Origin: an uncultured Bacteroides sp.
GTDB taxonomy: Bacteria > Bacteroidota > Bacteroidia > Bacteroidales > Bacteroidaceae
Direction: 5' to 3'
Length of the DNA stretch: 63,040 nt
NCBI GenBank assembly: GCA_900755095.1
Contig: CAAEFE010000049.1
Coordinates: 1-63,040, forward strand
The notes beneath the pieces were generated by a model. The model saw only the letters and a program-made list of their open reading frames with translations, searched no databases and was not told where the DNA came from. Every line of letters begins with the position of its first letter. Positions within the stretch are counted from its first letter, which is position 1. The position numbers were made by a program, and so were the translations under genes. This document shows positions 26,885 to 36,303 of this stretch, in pieces.

Positions 26885-26948
26885 TGAAATGTCTACCCTC
26901 ATTCAACAAGTGACGTAAAATGAAGTATCAACATACAAATATAGAATA

Positions 26949-29571
26949 ATGAATCGAATAAATACGAATAAACAGGCGGCTAAGCTTGCCATTTTTTTAT
27001 TTTTTACTTTTCTCTCTCTCACAACTGTTGCACAGAATAAAGAAAAAAAAATTACCATACAAAATAAAAGTATCTCACTAAAAGAGGCTTTTGCACAAAT
27101 AGAAGTACAAACGGGATATAGCATTGCTTATGAACAGTCAAATCTGGATATAGAAAAGAAACAATCTTTATCTCTTAAAAATGTAGCCATCGACAAAGCT
27201 ATGACTCAACTATTGAAGGAAACCGGATATGTATATAAGATAAAAGGATATCATATTATTATTTCTTCGCAAGATAACAAGCAAAAGCCCGCCAACAATG
27301 ATACACAAAAACTGACTCAAACCATAAGAGGAATCGTTGTTGACTCCAAAACCAATACGCCCATAGAATATGCCTCCGTCTGTATAGCAGAAGATCCCTC
27401 ACGGGGAGGTTCGACGGATGGACGGGGAAACTTTCGGATTAATAATGTCCCGGTAGGTCGTTATAATATTCAGGCATCTTTTATGGGATATCGTCCAAGT
27501 ATCATCAGCGAAGTATCTGTCACTTCATCTAAAGAAGTGTTTGTAGAAATTCCTATGGATGAAAATGTGCAGGATTTGGCTGAAGTACTTGTCAAACCGG
27601 AAATAAAGAAAGACCGGACCGTCAACCCGATGGCCATCACAGGAGGACGTATGATTAGTATCGAAGAAGCGTCACGATTTGCCAATGGCTTTGACGATCC
27701 TGCACGGTTAAGTTCTGCATTCGCAGGAGTAGCGGGAGATGTCGGCACCAATGCGGTTGCTATCCGGGGAAATGCCCCACAATTTACACAATGGAGATTG
27801 GAGGGGATTGAAATACCTAATCCTACCCACTTTGCCGATCTATCAGGCTTGGGAGGAGGATTCCTGTCTGCTTTGAGTACGCAGGTTATCGGCAACTCCG
27901 ATTTCTACAACGGAGCTTTCCCGGCGGAATACAGTAATGCCCTATCAGGTGTTTTCGATATGCATCTACGAAATGGTAATAATCAGAAGTACGAACATGC
28001 TTTTCAGGTCGGACTCATGGGAGTAGATTTAGCTTCGGAAGGTCCTATCAGCAAAAAAAGGGGAAGCTCTTATCTGGTGAATTATCGCTTTTCCACTACT
28101 TCACTGGCATCGGGCAATGACATCAACCTGAAATATCAGGATCTAGCTTTTAAACTGAACTTTCCCACACGTAAAGCCGGTACCTTTTCAATTTGGGGAT
28201 TAGGATTGGCCGACAGGAATAAAGTGGATGCTTTGGAACGTTCCGAATGGGAAACGATGGGAGACCGGTCGTCGGGATATAATAAACTGGATAAACTGGC
28301 AGGTGGCTTAGCGCACAAATATGTACTGGATGAAAATACTTATATCCGTTCTTCTCTATCCGCTACCTATTCCAAAGACCGTTCATTGGCGGACTTACAT
28401 ACCGATGACGCTATTATTAATGTAGCAGATATTCAGAATAGCAGATGGAATTTAGTATTCAATTCATATCTGAATAAGAAATTCAGTCCGAGGCATACCA
28501 ACAGAACAGGGATTACCATTACGGAACTTAAATATGATCTTGATTACAAAGTCAGCCCTTATTTGGGATTAAACAAACCTATGGAACAAATATCGAAAGG
28601 CAGTGGAGAAAGTACAGTCTTCTCGGCATATAGTAGTTCCGTAATAAACTTGAGCAACAATCTGACAACCAGTTTAGGGGTTACCGGACAATATTTTACT
28701 TTAAACAAGAACTGGTCGATAGAACCGAGAGTTGCCCTTAAATGGAAAATAAATCCTGCACATTCTTTAGCAGCAGCTTACGGCTTGCATAGCCGCCGGG
28801 AAAGGCTCGACTATTACTTTGTTGAACAGATAATCAATGGTAAAAAGGAATCAAACCGGTACCTGGACTTCTCAAAGGCACATCATTTCGGATTCACTTA
28901 TGACTGGAATATCAATCAGAGCCTACATCTGAAAATAGAACCCTATTATCAATACTTGTTCCACATACCGGTTGAGGAAAACTCCTCCTTTTCGATTATC
29001 AATTATGAAGAATTCTATTTAGACCGCATATTGACAAACACCGGAATAGCCAAAAACTATGGAATAGATATAACACTGGAACAATACATGAAAAACGGCT
29101 TCTACTATATGATTACAGCTTCATTATTCAAATCGAAATATAGGGGAGGAGACCGTATCTGGCGAAATACGAGACTGGATAAAAGTTTTTTAGTGAACCT
29201 GCTCGCCGGAAAAGAATGGATGGTTGGCAAGACTCAAACAGAATGTATTAAGTGTAAACGGCCGTCTGTTCTTTCAGGGAGGAGGACGCTATACACCTGT
29301 GGATGAAGAAAAAAGTCAGGAAGAAAAAGACATCGTTTTTGACGAGAGCAAAGCATATACTAAACGATTCAATCCATCTATAAACGGTGATGTTTCGATC
29401 AGCTTCCGGATCAATAAGAAAAGAGTATCCCACGAGTTTTCTCTGAAAATACTGAATGTGGGTATGCGCACCGGAATGCATTTCTATCAATACAATGAAA
29501 GAACGAGTGTAGTAGAAGAAAAAGACGGAGCGGGTCTGATTCCGAACATCAGCTACAAAATTTATTTCTAA
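26949..29571 (+). pseudogene. STN-type TonB-dependent receptor, frameshifted
   Basis: An outer-membrane receptor of about 873 residues when repaired. After a signal peptide (cleavage near VAQ) come the STN signalling domain (about 32-105), a carboxypeptidase-regulatory-like beta domain (TIRGIVVDSKTNTPIEYASV), the plug and a 22-strand barrel. The first frame ends at 29306 in nonsense after VGKT. The true continuation, KQNVLSVNGRLFFQGGG, lies in the +1 frame and runs to a normal C-terminus ending KIYF at 29571. One extra base at about 29232-29235 (ACTC-AAA for ACT-AAA) explains it. The cargo is unknown, with no SusD partner. Loss of the last strands would block barrel assembly, so the gene is inactive if the sequence is right. 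Confidence 0.85.
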
Positions 29572-29691
29572 ATAACTGAACAAGAAAAGGGTTTGTTCAC
29601 ACAATAGACTGACACCCAACAGGCAACTGCTTTCAGTAATTATGGTATAACAATCTGTAATATATATACTAACAAGCTCTCTGAATACCTG

Positions 29692-29699
29692 TATATTTG
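29692..29699 (+). promoter_or_regulatory. -7 element (TATATTTG) of the MBL hydrolase gene
   Basis: TATATTTG fits TAnnTTTG, 20 bp before the ATG at 29720. It suggests transcription separate from the receptor gene. Confidence 0.5.
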
Positions 29700-29719
29700 C
29701 TGCGTGAAATAATTTAGTT

Positions 29720-30823
29720 ATGAATTATATGCGTATCATATTCAAGAAATTCAAAGCACGTATGATTGTAGGATGTATATTAGCTGTAATAGCATTGCTG
29801 GCGGTGTCAGTCATTGTTTTTATCAATCAAGCCAGTTTCGGCAGAACTCCCCGTGGGGAACGGCTGGAAAGAGTCATGAAATCTCCTAATTACAGAAACG
29901 GAGAATTTAAAAATCAGCATGAAACTCTATTGATGACTTCCGACAGGGGACGTTTTAGCGGAATCTGGGAGTTCATTTTCAGAAAGATAGACGGTTTGCG
30001 CCCCGAACAGGCTGTCAAAGCAATAAAAACGGATTTACGCAAGATTGGCCGTAATGAAGAAATATTGGTATGGTTCGGACATTCATCTTACCTGATTCAA
30101 ACGGGAGGAAAGCGAATATTGGTTGACCCGGTATTTTGTATGGCTTCTCCCGTATCTTTTGTCAACAAGCCATTCAAAGGTACGGAACTTTATACACCGG
30201 ATGATATGCCGGACATTGATTATCTCGTGATTAGTCACGATCATTGGGATCATTTGGATTACAACACAGTCAAAAAATTAAAAGACCGGATTGGAGCAGT
30301 GATTTGTCCGTTGGGTGTTGGCGAACATTTCGAATATTGGGGATTTGATAAAGAGCGTCTGATAGAACTTGACTGGAATGAAGACGCAAACCTCGCTCCG
30401 GGCTTTATGATACATTGTTTGCCTGCCCGTCATTTCTCCGGTCGCAGACTTACTGCCAACCAGTCACTTTGGGCTTCTTTCCTGCTAGAAGCTCCTTCAC
30501 AAAAGATATACATTGGCGGAGACGGAGGATATGATACGCATTATGCAGAAATAGGCAATCGGTTCCCCGGCATCGACCTCGCAATTCTTGAAAACGGGCA
30601 ATACAACGAAGAGTGGAGCTTAATTCATCTGATGCCCCAATATATGGCACAGACGGCCAGAGATTTAAAAGCGAAAAGAGTTCTGACCGTACATCATTCT
30701 AAATATGCGTTGGCCAAACATCGTTGGGATGAACCTCTCAAAAATGCAGAAGAGATGAAGAATAAAGATTCTCTGAATGTATTGATTCCGGAGATTGGAG
30801 AGGTCGTGGCATTAGAAAAATAG
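29720..30823 (+). CDS. MBL-fold metal-dependent hydrolase (UlaG/NAPE-PLD-like)
   Basis: A 367-residue protein with an N-terminal membrane anchor (about 15-37) and a metallo-beta-lactamase fold. The metal-binding motif is SHDHWDHLDY (HxHxDH near residue 175). Further ligands lie in LPARHFSGR, GGDGGYDTHY and HHSKYALAKHRWDEP. The pattern GHSSYLIQTGGKRILVDPVF is typical of the UlaG/NAPE-PLD branch. It could be a lipid phosphodiesterase or lactonase, and the sequence does not decide. The anchor places the active site in the periplasm. It stands as a single gene with its own promoter. Confidence 0.85.
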   Translation: MNYMRIIFKKFKARMIVGCILAVIALLAVSVIVFINQASFGRTPRGERLERVMKSPNYRNGEFKNQHETLLMTSDRGRFSGIWEFIFRKIDGLRPEQAVKAIKTDLRKIGRNEEILVWFGHSSYLIQTGGKRILVDPVFCMASPVSFVNKPFKGTELYTPDDMPDIDYLVISHDHWDHLDYNTVKKLKDRIGAVICPLGVGEHFEYWGFDKERLIELDWNEDANLAPGFMIHCLPARHFSGRRLTANQSLWASFLLEAPSQKIYIGGDGGYDTHYAEIGNRFPGIDLAILENGQYNEEWSLIHLMPQYMAQTARDLKAKRVLTVHHSKYALAKHRWDEPLKNAEEMKNKDSLNVLIPEIGEVVALEK

Positions 30824-30897
30824 TGCTTTACCCAATCGGCTAAAGGTTTTCCCGTCTGTTATCAGTGAAATTGGTAAAACATTCTGTAATTTGTATA

Positions 30898-30935
30898 GTT
30901 GAAAAACAAATTTCCCTGATTAACTTTGCAAAGTT
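30898..30935 (+). promoter_or_regulatory. Promoter and palindromic operator of the five-gene redox/uptake operon
   Basis: GTTG (30898-30901), 19 bp and TAACTTTG (30921-30928) form a well-spaced Bacteroides promoter. The perfect 14-bp palindrome AACTTTGCAAAGTT (30922-30935) covers the -7 element and probable start point, where a repressor dimer would block transcription. A related ACTTTGCGAAGTTGA lies at about 41088-41102. The 5' leader is about 75 nt and shows no known riboswitch. Confidence 0.65.
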
Positions 30936-31010
30936 GAAATATAGATGGTTCAATCCTGACAGTTTTAGACATTTAGATATAACTACTATAAATTGAAAAT
31001 TAATTAGTTT

Positions 31011-32519
31011 ATGCTACGTACTATCAGACTTACAACCGCCATTGTGTGCTTTACACTTATTACCCTGCTCTTTCTCGACTTCACGGGTACATTGCACACA
31101 TGGTTCGGATGGTTGGCGAAAATTCAATTTCTGCCGGCTTTATTAGCCTTGAACATAGGTGTCGTATTGTTTTTAGTTGTACTTACATTCCTGTTCGGAC
31201 GTATCTACTGCTCTGTTATTTGTCCGTTGGGAGTGTTTCAGGACATTGTTTCGTGGGTATCCGGCAAACAAAAGAAAAACCGGTTCCGTTATTCACCAGC
31301 AATGAAATGGTTGCGGTATGGCGTTTTAGGAGTATTCATTATTATGATGGTTGCAGGATTGAACTCTTTGGCTATCTTGCTGGCACCGTATAGTGCTTAT
31401 GGCCGGATAGCTTCCAGTCTTTTTGCACCGGTCTGGCAATGGGGAAACAACCTGTTGGCGTACTTCGCCGAACGAATGGATAGTTATGCTTTTTATGAGG
31501 TAGATGTATGGATAAAGAGTCTTTCGACGATGCTGATTGCCATTGTTACCCTTGTTGTTCTTTTCATTCTGGCGTGGCGCAACGGACGAACCTATTGTAA
31601 TACGATCTGCCCCGTAGGTACTGTATTAGGGTTTATATCCAAATATGCGATATTCAAACCGGTAATTGATACTTCCAAATGCAATAGTTGCGGTTTGTGT
31701 GCCCGCAATTGCAAAGCATCGTGTATTAATCCGAAAGCTCATGAAATAGATTATAGCCGTTGTGTGACTTGTATGGATTGCATCGGAAAGTGTAAGCATG
31801 GAGCCATTACATACACAAGACGGAAACCTAAGAACGAAATAGCTACGAGCGAAGATACGAAAGCAAAGTCTGTCACTACTGAACAGGTAGACAATGCCCG
31901 TCGTAGCTTCCTTTCAGCATCGGCCATTTTTGCAACAACTTCTGTACTGAAAGCACAAGAGAAAAAAGTAGACGGAGGATTGGCTACTATCGAAGATAAA
32001 AAGATTCCCCAAAGAGAAAACCCTATCTATCCTCCCGGTGCTTTAAGCGCACGCAATTTCACTCAACATTGCACAGCCTGCCAATTATGTGTCTCTGTTT
32101 GTCCCAACCAGGTATTGCGCCCATCGGACAACCTATTGACATTGATGCAACCGGAAATATCATACGAACGTGGATATTGCCGTCCCGAATGTACTAAATG
32201 TTCGGAAGTTTGTCCTGCCGGTGCTATTCATCTCACCAGTCTTGCCGAGAAATCAGCTATTCAGATCGGACATGCCGTATGGATTAAAGAGAACTGTGTA
32301 CCTTTGACAGATGGAATGGAATGTGGCAACTGTGCCCGCCATTGTCCGACAGGTGCCATACAGATGGTAGCTTCCGATCCTGAAAAAACAGATTCTCCAA
32401 AGATTCCGGTAGTAAATGTAGAAAAATGTATCGGTTGTGGGGCGTGTGAGAACCTTTGTCCGTCCCGTCCTTTCAGCGCCATTTATGTGACAGGACATCA
32501 GATGCATAGAATTATTTGA
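31011..32519 (+). CDS. Membrane polyferredoxin (NapH/CcoG-like) with internal Tat-type motif
   Basis: A 502-residue Fe-S membrane protein. Four membrane helices (about 5-25, 41-62, 101-125, 168-188) carry two CxxxCP motifs, GRIYCSVICPLG and GRTYCNTICPVG, as in NapH/NosR/CcoG. A first ferredoxin domain has CNSCGLCARNC and CVTCMDCIGKC (about 224-261). Then comes ARRSFLSASAIF (297-307), which looks like a twin-arginine signal inside the chain. A second ferredoxin region has CTACQLCVSVCP, CTKCSEVCP, CGNCARHCP and CIGCGACENLCP (354-484). It probably passes electrons across or along the inner membrane, with the C-terminal clusters on the periplasmic side. It heads the operon with the Fe-S aldo/keto reductase, a likely electron partner. 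Confidence 0.85.
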   Translation: MLRTIRLTTAIVCFTLITLLFLDFTGTLHTWFGWLAKIQFLPALLALNIGVVLFLVVLTFLFGRIYCSVICPLGVFQDIVSWVSGKQKKNRFRYSPAMKWLRYGVLGVFIIMMVAGLNSLAILLAPYSAYGRIASSLFAPVWQWGNNLLAYFAERMDSYAFYEVDVWIKSLSTMLIAIVTLVVLFILAWRNGRTYCNTICPVGTVLGFISKYAIFKPVIDTSKCNSCGLCARNCKASCINPKAHEIDYSRCVTCMDCIGKCKHGAITYTRRKPKNEIATSEDTKAKSVTTEQVDNARRSFLSASAIFATTSVLKAQEKKVDGGLATIEDKKIPQRENPIYPPGALSARNFTQHCTACQLCVSVCPNQVLRPSDNLLTLMQPEISYERGYCRPECTKCSEVCPAGAIHLTSLAEKSAIQIGHAVWIKENCVPLTDGMECGNCARHCPTGAIQMVASDPEKTDSPKIPVVNVEKCIGCGACENLCPSRPFSAIYVTGHQMHRII

Positions 32520-32538
32520 TCTAAATCAGTATAAGATT

Positions 32539-33942
32539 ATGGAAGATAAAAATAAGAAAGATATAAATAGAAGAGATTTTATTAAGATTGTAGGTATCAG
32601 TGCAGCCACATCGACAGGTCTGTTATACGGATGCTCTTCAAAGGGGACTACTTCTGCAAGTAGCGCAACAGGAGAAGGAGAGGTGCCCACCGATAAAATG
32701 ACTTACCGCACATCTCCAACCACCGGTGACCGTGTTTCACTTTTGGGATATGGTTGTATGCGTTGGCCGCTCAAACCTGCTCCCGATGGTAATGGTGAAG
32801 TTATCGACCAGGATGCCGTAAACGGATTGGTAGATTATGCAATCGCTCATGGAGTGAACTATTTCGATACATCTCCGGCATATGTACAAGGCTTTTCCGA
32901 AAAGGCAACAGGTATTGCATTGAGTCGCCATCCCCGTGATAAATATTACATCGCTACCAAATTGTCTAATTTCTCTCCTGATACGTGGTCTCGCGAAGCC
33001 TCACTCAAAATGTACCACAAATCATTCACGGAGCTACAAGTCGACTACATTGATTATATGTTGCTCCACGGCATCGGCATGGGAGGAATGGAAGCCCTTA
33101 AAGGACGCTACCTGGATAACGGAATACTTGATTTTCTGGTTAAAGAGCGTGAAGCCGGACGCATCCGGAATCTCGGATTTTCTTACCATGGTGACATTGA
33201 AGTATATGATTATCTGCTCTCACGACACGATGAATTTAAATGGGATTTTGTACAAATACAGCTCAATTATGTAGACTGGAAACATGCCAAAGAGACCAAT
33301 ACTCGAAATACGGATGCGGAATATCTCTATGGCGAACTGGCCAAACGGGGGATTCCTGCCATCATTATGGAACCACTTTTGGGAGGACGTCTATCCAAAT
33401 TGAACGATAATCTGGTGGCACGGCTCAAACAACGTCGTCCGGAAAGCAGTGTCGCTTCCTGGGCTTTCCGTTTTGCCGGTTCATTCCCGGATATTCTGAC
33501 TGTATTAAGCGGCATGACTTATATGGAGCATCTGCAGGATAATCTTCGCACTTATTCTCCTTTGGAGCCATTGACAGATGAAGAAAAAGAATTCCTCGAA
33601 GAAACGGCACAATTAATGCTGAAATATCCTACCATCCCTTGCAACGACTGCAAATACTGTATGCCATGTCCGTATGGACTGGATATACCTGCTGTATTGT
33701 TACATTACAACCGTTGTGTCAATGAAGGTAATGTCGCCAGAAGCGGACAGGATGAAAATTATGCGAAAGCCCGGCGCGCTTTTCTTGTCGGATATGACCG
33801 TAGCGTGCCCAAACTTCGACAGGCAAGCCATTGCATCGGTTGTAATCAGTGTGTGGCTCATTGCCCGCAAAATATTGATATTCCGAAAGAACTGCACCGG
33901 ATCGACCAGTTTGTAGAACAATTGAAACAAGGTACTTTATAA
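32539..33942 (+). CDS. Tat-exported lipoprotein aldo/keto reductase with Fe-S clusters
   Basis: A 467-residue protein starting with a twin-arginine motif (NRRDFIK, R11-R12) and a lipobox LLYGC (Cys32), so it is probably a folded, Tat-exported lipoprotein. The aldo/keto reductase barrel has the full tetrad D110, Y115, K141 and H177. The C-terminus adds CNDCKYCMPCPYG and CIGCNQCVAHCPQ, giving at least one and perhaps two 4Fe-4S clusters. This type may take electrons from clusters in addition to, or in place of, NADPH. It follows the polyferredoxin gene by 19 bp. The substrate is unknown: a quinone, carbonyl compound or imported cofactor are all possible. Confidence 0.88.
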   Translation: MEDKNKKDINRRDFIKIVGISAATSTGLLYGCSSKGTTSASSATGEGEVPTDKMTYRTSPTTGDRVSLLGYGCMRWPLKPAPDGNGEVIDQDAVNGLVDYAIAHGVNYFDTSPAYVQGFSEKATGIALSRHPRDKYYIATKLSNFSPDTWSREASLKMYHKSFTELQVDYIDYMLLHGIGMGGMEALKGRYLDNGILDFLVKEREAGRIRNLGFSYHGDIEVYDYLLSRHDEFKWDFVQIQLNYVDWKHAKETNTRNTDAEYLYGELAKRGIPAIIMEPLLGGRLSKLNDNLVARLKQRRPESSVASWAFRFAGSFPDILTVLSGMTYMEHLQDNLRTYSPLEPLTDEEKEFLEETAQLMLKYPTIPCNDCKYCMPCPYGLDIPAVLLHYNRCVNEGNVARSGQDENYAKARRAFLVGYDRSVPKLRQASHCIGCNQCVAHCPQNIDIPKELHRIDQFVEQLKQGTL

Positions 33943-33950
33943 AAGAAACG

Positions 33951-34370
33951 ATGGAAAAATTAATCAATCTATTACATACGGGAGGATACTCCTGTACCAT
34001 TGCCAACGGAGGAAAAATCCGCACTTTCACTCAACGTGGCGTAGCCGATCTCTATGATTTGCTAACACAGGAACCGGAGTTTCTTAAAGGAGCTTTGATT
34101 GCTGATAAAGTGGTTGGCAAGGGAGCTGCCGCCCTGATGATTCTGGGTGGTATAAAAGAATTATATACGGATATTATCAGTACCAAGGCTTTGGAGCTAT
34201 TCCGGAAATCAGATGTGAAAGTCGATTTTGCGCAGGAAGTTGCTTTTATCTGGAACCGCGACCGTACAGGAGGATGTCCAGTAGAAACCATGTGTAGCGA
34301 AGTGGAATCAGTAGAAGAAATATTACCACTGATCCGCGATTTTCTGGAAAAGATCAGAAATAAGAAGTAA
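33951..34370 (+). CDS. DUF1893 protein
   Basis: A 139-residue soluble protein matching DUF1893, which has a cytidine-deaminase-like fold but no proven reaction. Visible signatures are IADKVVGKGAAALMILGGIKELYTDIIS and the C-terminal DRTGGCPVETMC, with two cysteines that could bind metal or a cofactor. It has no signal peptide, unlike its neighbours. It is placed 8 bp after the reductase, so translation is coupled. Its presence in a redox/uptake operon suggests it acts on the imported compound in the cytoplasm, which is inference. Confidence 0.8.
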   Translation: MEKLINLLHTGGYSCTIANGGKIRTFTQRGVADLYDLLTQEPEFLKGALIADKVVGKGAAALMILGGIKELYTDIISTKALELFRKSDVKVDFAQEVAFIWNRDRTGGCPVETMCSEVESVEEILPLIRDFLEKIRNKK

Positions 34371-34400
34371 AAAGAAGAAACTTGAAACACGAAATAAAGT

Positions 34401-36290
34401 ATGAAAAGAAATACAGCCTGTTTATTCCTGTTCGGTAGCTTGCTTTCCATCTCGGGAATGGCACAGACTAAAAAGGATAGCATACAGGCCGGAAGAAATT
34501 ATATGATTGATGAAGTCGTAGTCACCGGAACACGTAATGAAACCGATGTGCGTCATCTTCCGATGACCATTTCCGTAGTCGGCAGGCAACAAATTGAGAA
34601 AAGATATGAGCCTTCTCTTTTGCCGTTGTTAACGGAGCAGGTACCGGGATTATTCACTACCAGTCGTGGCATCATGGGATATGGCGTATCTACCGGAGCT
34701 GCAGGTGGCATGAGCTTGCGTGGTATCGGTGGTAGTCCGACAGCGGGATTATTGGTACTGATTGACGGTCATCCCCAGTACATGGGGTTGATGGGACATC
34801 CGATAGCGGATGCTTATCAATCTATGATGGCAGAGAAAGTGGAAGTTTTACGTGGTCCTGCATCTGTACTTTATGGTTCGAATGCCATGGGTGGTGTGAT
34901 TAATATTGTTACCCGTCGGCAACAGGAAGAAGGTGTGAAGACGAATATGCAAGTTGGGTACGGTTCATATAACACGTTGCAGACTGAATTTTCCAACCGT
35001 GTCAAGAAGGGACGTTTCAGTAGCGTCGTAACCGGATCATATAATCGTACAGATGGACATCGTCCCGATATGGGATTCGAGCAATATGGTGGATACGCAA
35101 AGTTAGGTTATGATATCAGTTCTTTCTGGAAAGTATGGGGAGATGTGAATGTAACCCATTTTAATGCTTCCAATCCGGGGACTATCCAAGTACCACTGAT
35201 TGACAACGATTCCCGTATCACTCGTGGAATGACATCGTTTGCTTTGGAAAATCATTATGAAAAGACTTCAGGAGGTTTGAGCTTTTTCTATAACTGGGGA
35301 CGGCATAAAATCAATGATGGCTATCAGATAGGAAAAGAACCGCAAAAATCACATTTCAACTCTAAAGACAAAATGCTGGGTGTATCATGGTATCAGAGTG
35401 CCACTTTCTTTACCGGTAATCGTTTGACCGTAGGATTTGATTATCAACACTTCGGAGGTGAATCATGGAACAAAGTACTGGCTACGGGTGAACATACTCC
35501 GGGAGTAGACAAGCAAATGGATGAGTTTGCCGGATACGTTGATTTCCGTCAGGATATCAGCAGTTGGTTCTCACTGGACGCAGGTATTCGTGTAGACCAC
35601 CATTCACACGTAGGTACAGAATGGATTCCACAAGGCGGACTGGCTTTTCATTTACCTAAGAATGCAGAACTTAAAGCAATGGTCAGCAAAGGATACCGTA
35701 ATCCGACCATTCGTGAGATGTATATGTTTCCTCCTGCCAACCCGGAACTGAAACCGGAAAAACTAATCAACTATGAACTTTCCTATTCACAACGTCTGCT
35801 GGAGGGGGCATTGTCCTACGGAGTCAGCCTTTACTATATCAATGGCGACAATCTGATTATGTCAAACGGACTCTTTCCTCCATTGAATATCAATTCCGGA
35901 GAGATAGAGAATTGGGGAGTTGAAACGAATATAGGCTACCACATCAATTCACACTGGAATGTGAACGCTAATTATAGCTGGTTGCACATGGAGAATCCCG
36001 TTCTTGCTGCTCCCGAACATAAATTGTATGCAGGGGCGGACTATACTTCCGGACGTTGGAGTATATCGACTGGAGTACAATATGTGAAAGGACTTTATAC
36101 TTCTGTTGTAAAGGGTAGCGAGCAACAGGATCATTTTGTTTTATGGAATCTTCGTGGGAATTATCGTGTCTGCCGTTTCGCTAACCTCTTCATAAAAGGA
36201 GAGAACCTGCTGGCACAGCGTTATGAAATAAATGCAGGTTATCCCATGCCCAAAGCTACGTTTATGGGTGGTATTAATTTGAACTTTTAA
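34401..36290 (+). CDS. TonB-dependent receptor (siderophore/vitamin type)
   Basis: A 629-residue outer-membrane receptor with signal peptide (cleavage near GMAQ), a TonB-box-like segment before DEVVVTGTRNETDVRHLP, a plug domain (MSLRGIGGSPTAGLLVLIDG, EVLRGPASVLYGSNAMGGVINIVTRR) and a 22-strand barrel ending in KATFMGGINLNF with terminal Phe. It lacks the STN and CarboxypepD_reg extensions and any SusD partner. It therefore resembles BtuB/FepA-like receptors for small scarce compounds and not glycan SusC proteins. With the ECF S component 13 bp downstream, it would form a complete two-membrane uptake route for one compound. Confidence 0.9.
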   Translation: MKRNTACLFLFGSLLSISGMAQTKKDSIQAGRNYMIDEVVVTGTRNETDVRHLPMTISVVGRQQIEKRYEPSLLPLLTEQVPGLFTTSRGIMGYGVSTGAAGGMSLRGIGGSPTAGLLVLIDGHPQYMGLMGHPIADAYQSMMAEKVEVLRGPASVLYGSNAMGGVINIVTRRQQEEGVKTNMQVGYGSYNTLQTEFSNRVKKGRFSSVVTGSYNRTDGHRPDMGFEQYGGYAKLGYDISSFWKVWGDVNVTHFNASNPGTIQVPLIDNDSRITRGMTSFALENHYEKTSGGLSFFYNWGRHKINDGYQIGKEPQKSHFNSKDKMLGVSWYQSATFFTGNRLTVGFDYQHFGGESWNKVLATGEHTPGVDKQMDEFAGYVDFRQDISSWFSLDAGIRVDHHSHVGTEWIPQGGLAFHLPKNAELKAMVSKGYRNPTIREMYMFPPANPELKPEKLINYELSYSQRLLEGALSYGVSLYYINGDNLIMSNGLFPPLNINSGEIENWGVETNIGYHINSHWNVNANYSWLHMENPVLAAPEHKLYAGADYTSGRWSISTGVQYVKGLYTSVVKGSEQQDHFVLWNLRGNYRVCRFANLFIKGENLLAQRYEINAGYPMPKATFMGGINLNF

Positions 36291-36303
36291 ATAATAAAAT
36301 GAT

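Noticed and set aside
30824..31010. Riboswitch before the redox/uptake operon
   Set aside because: No thiamine, cobalamin, flavin or other box recognised. The leader is short and AT-rich.
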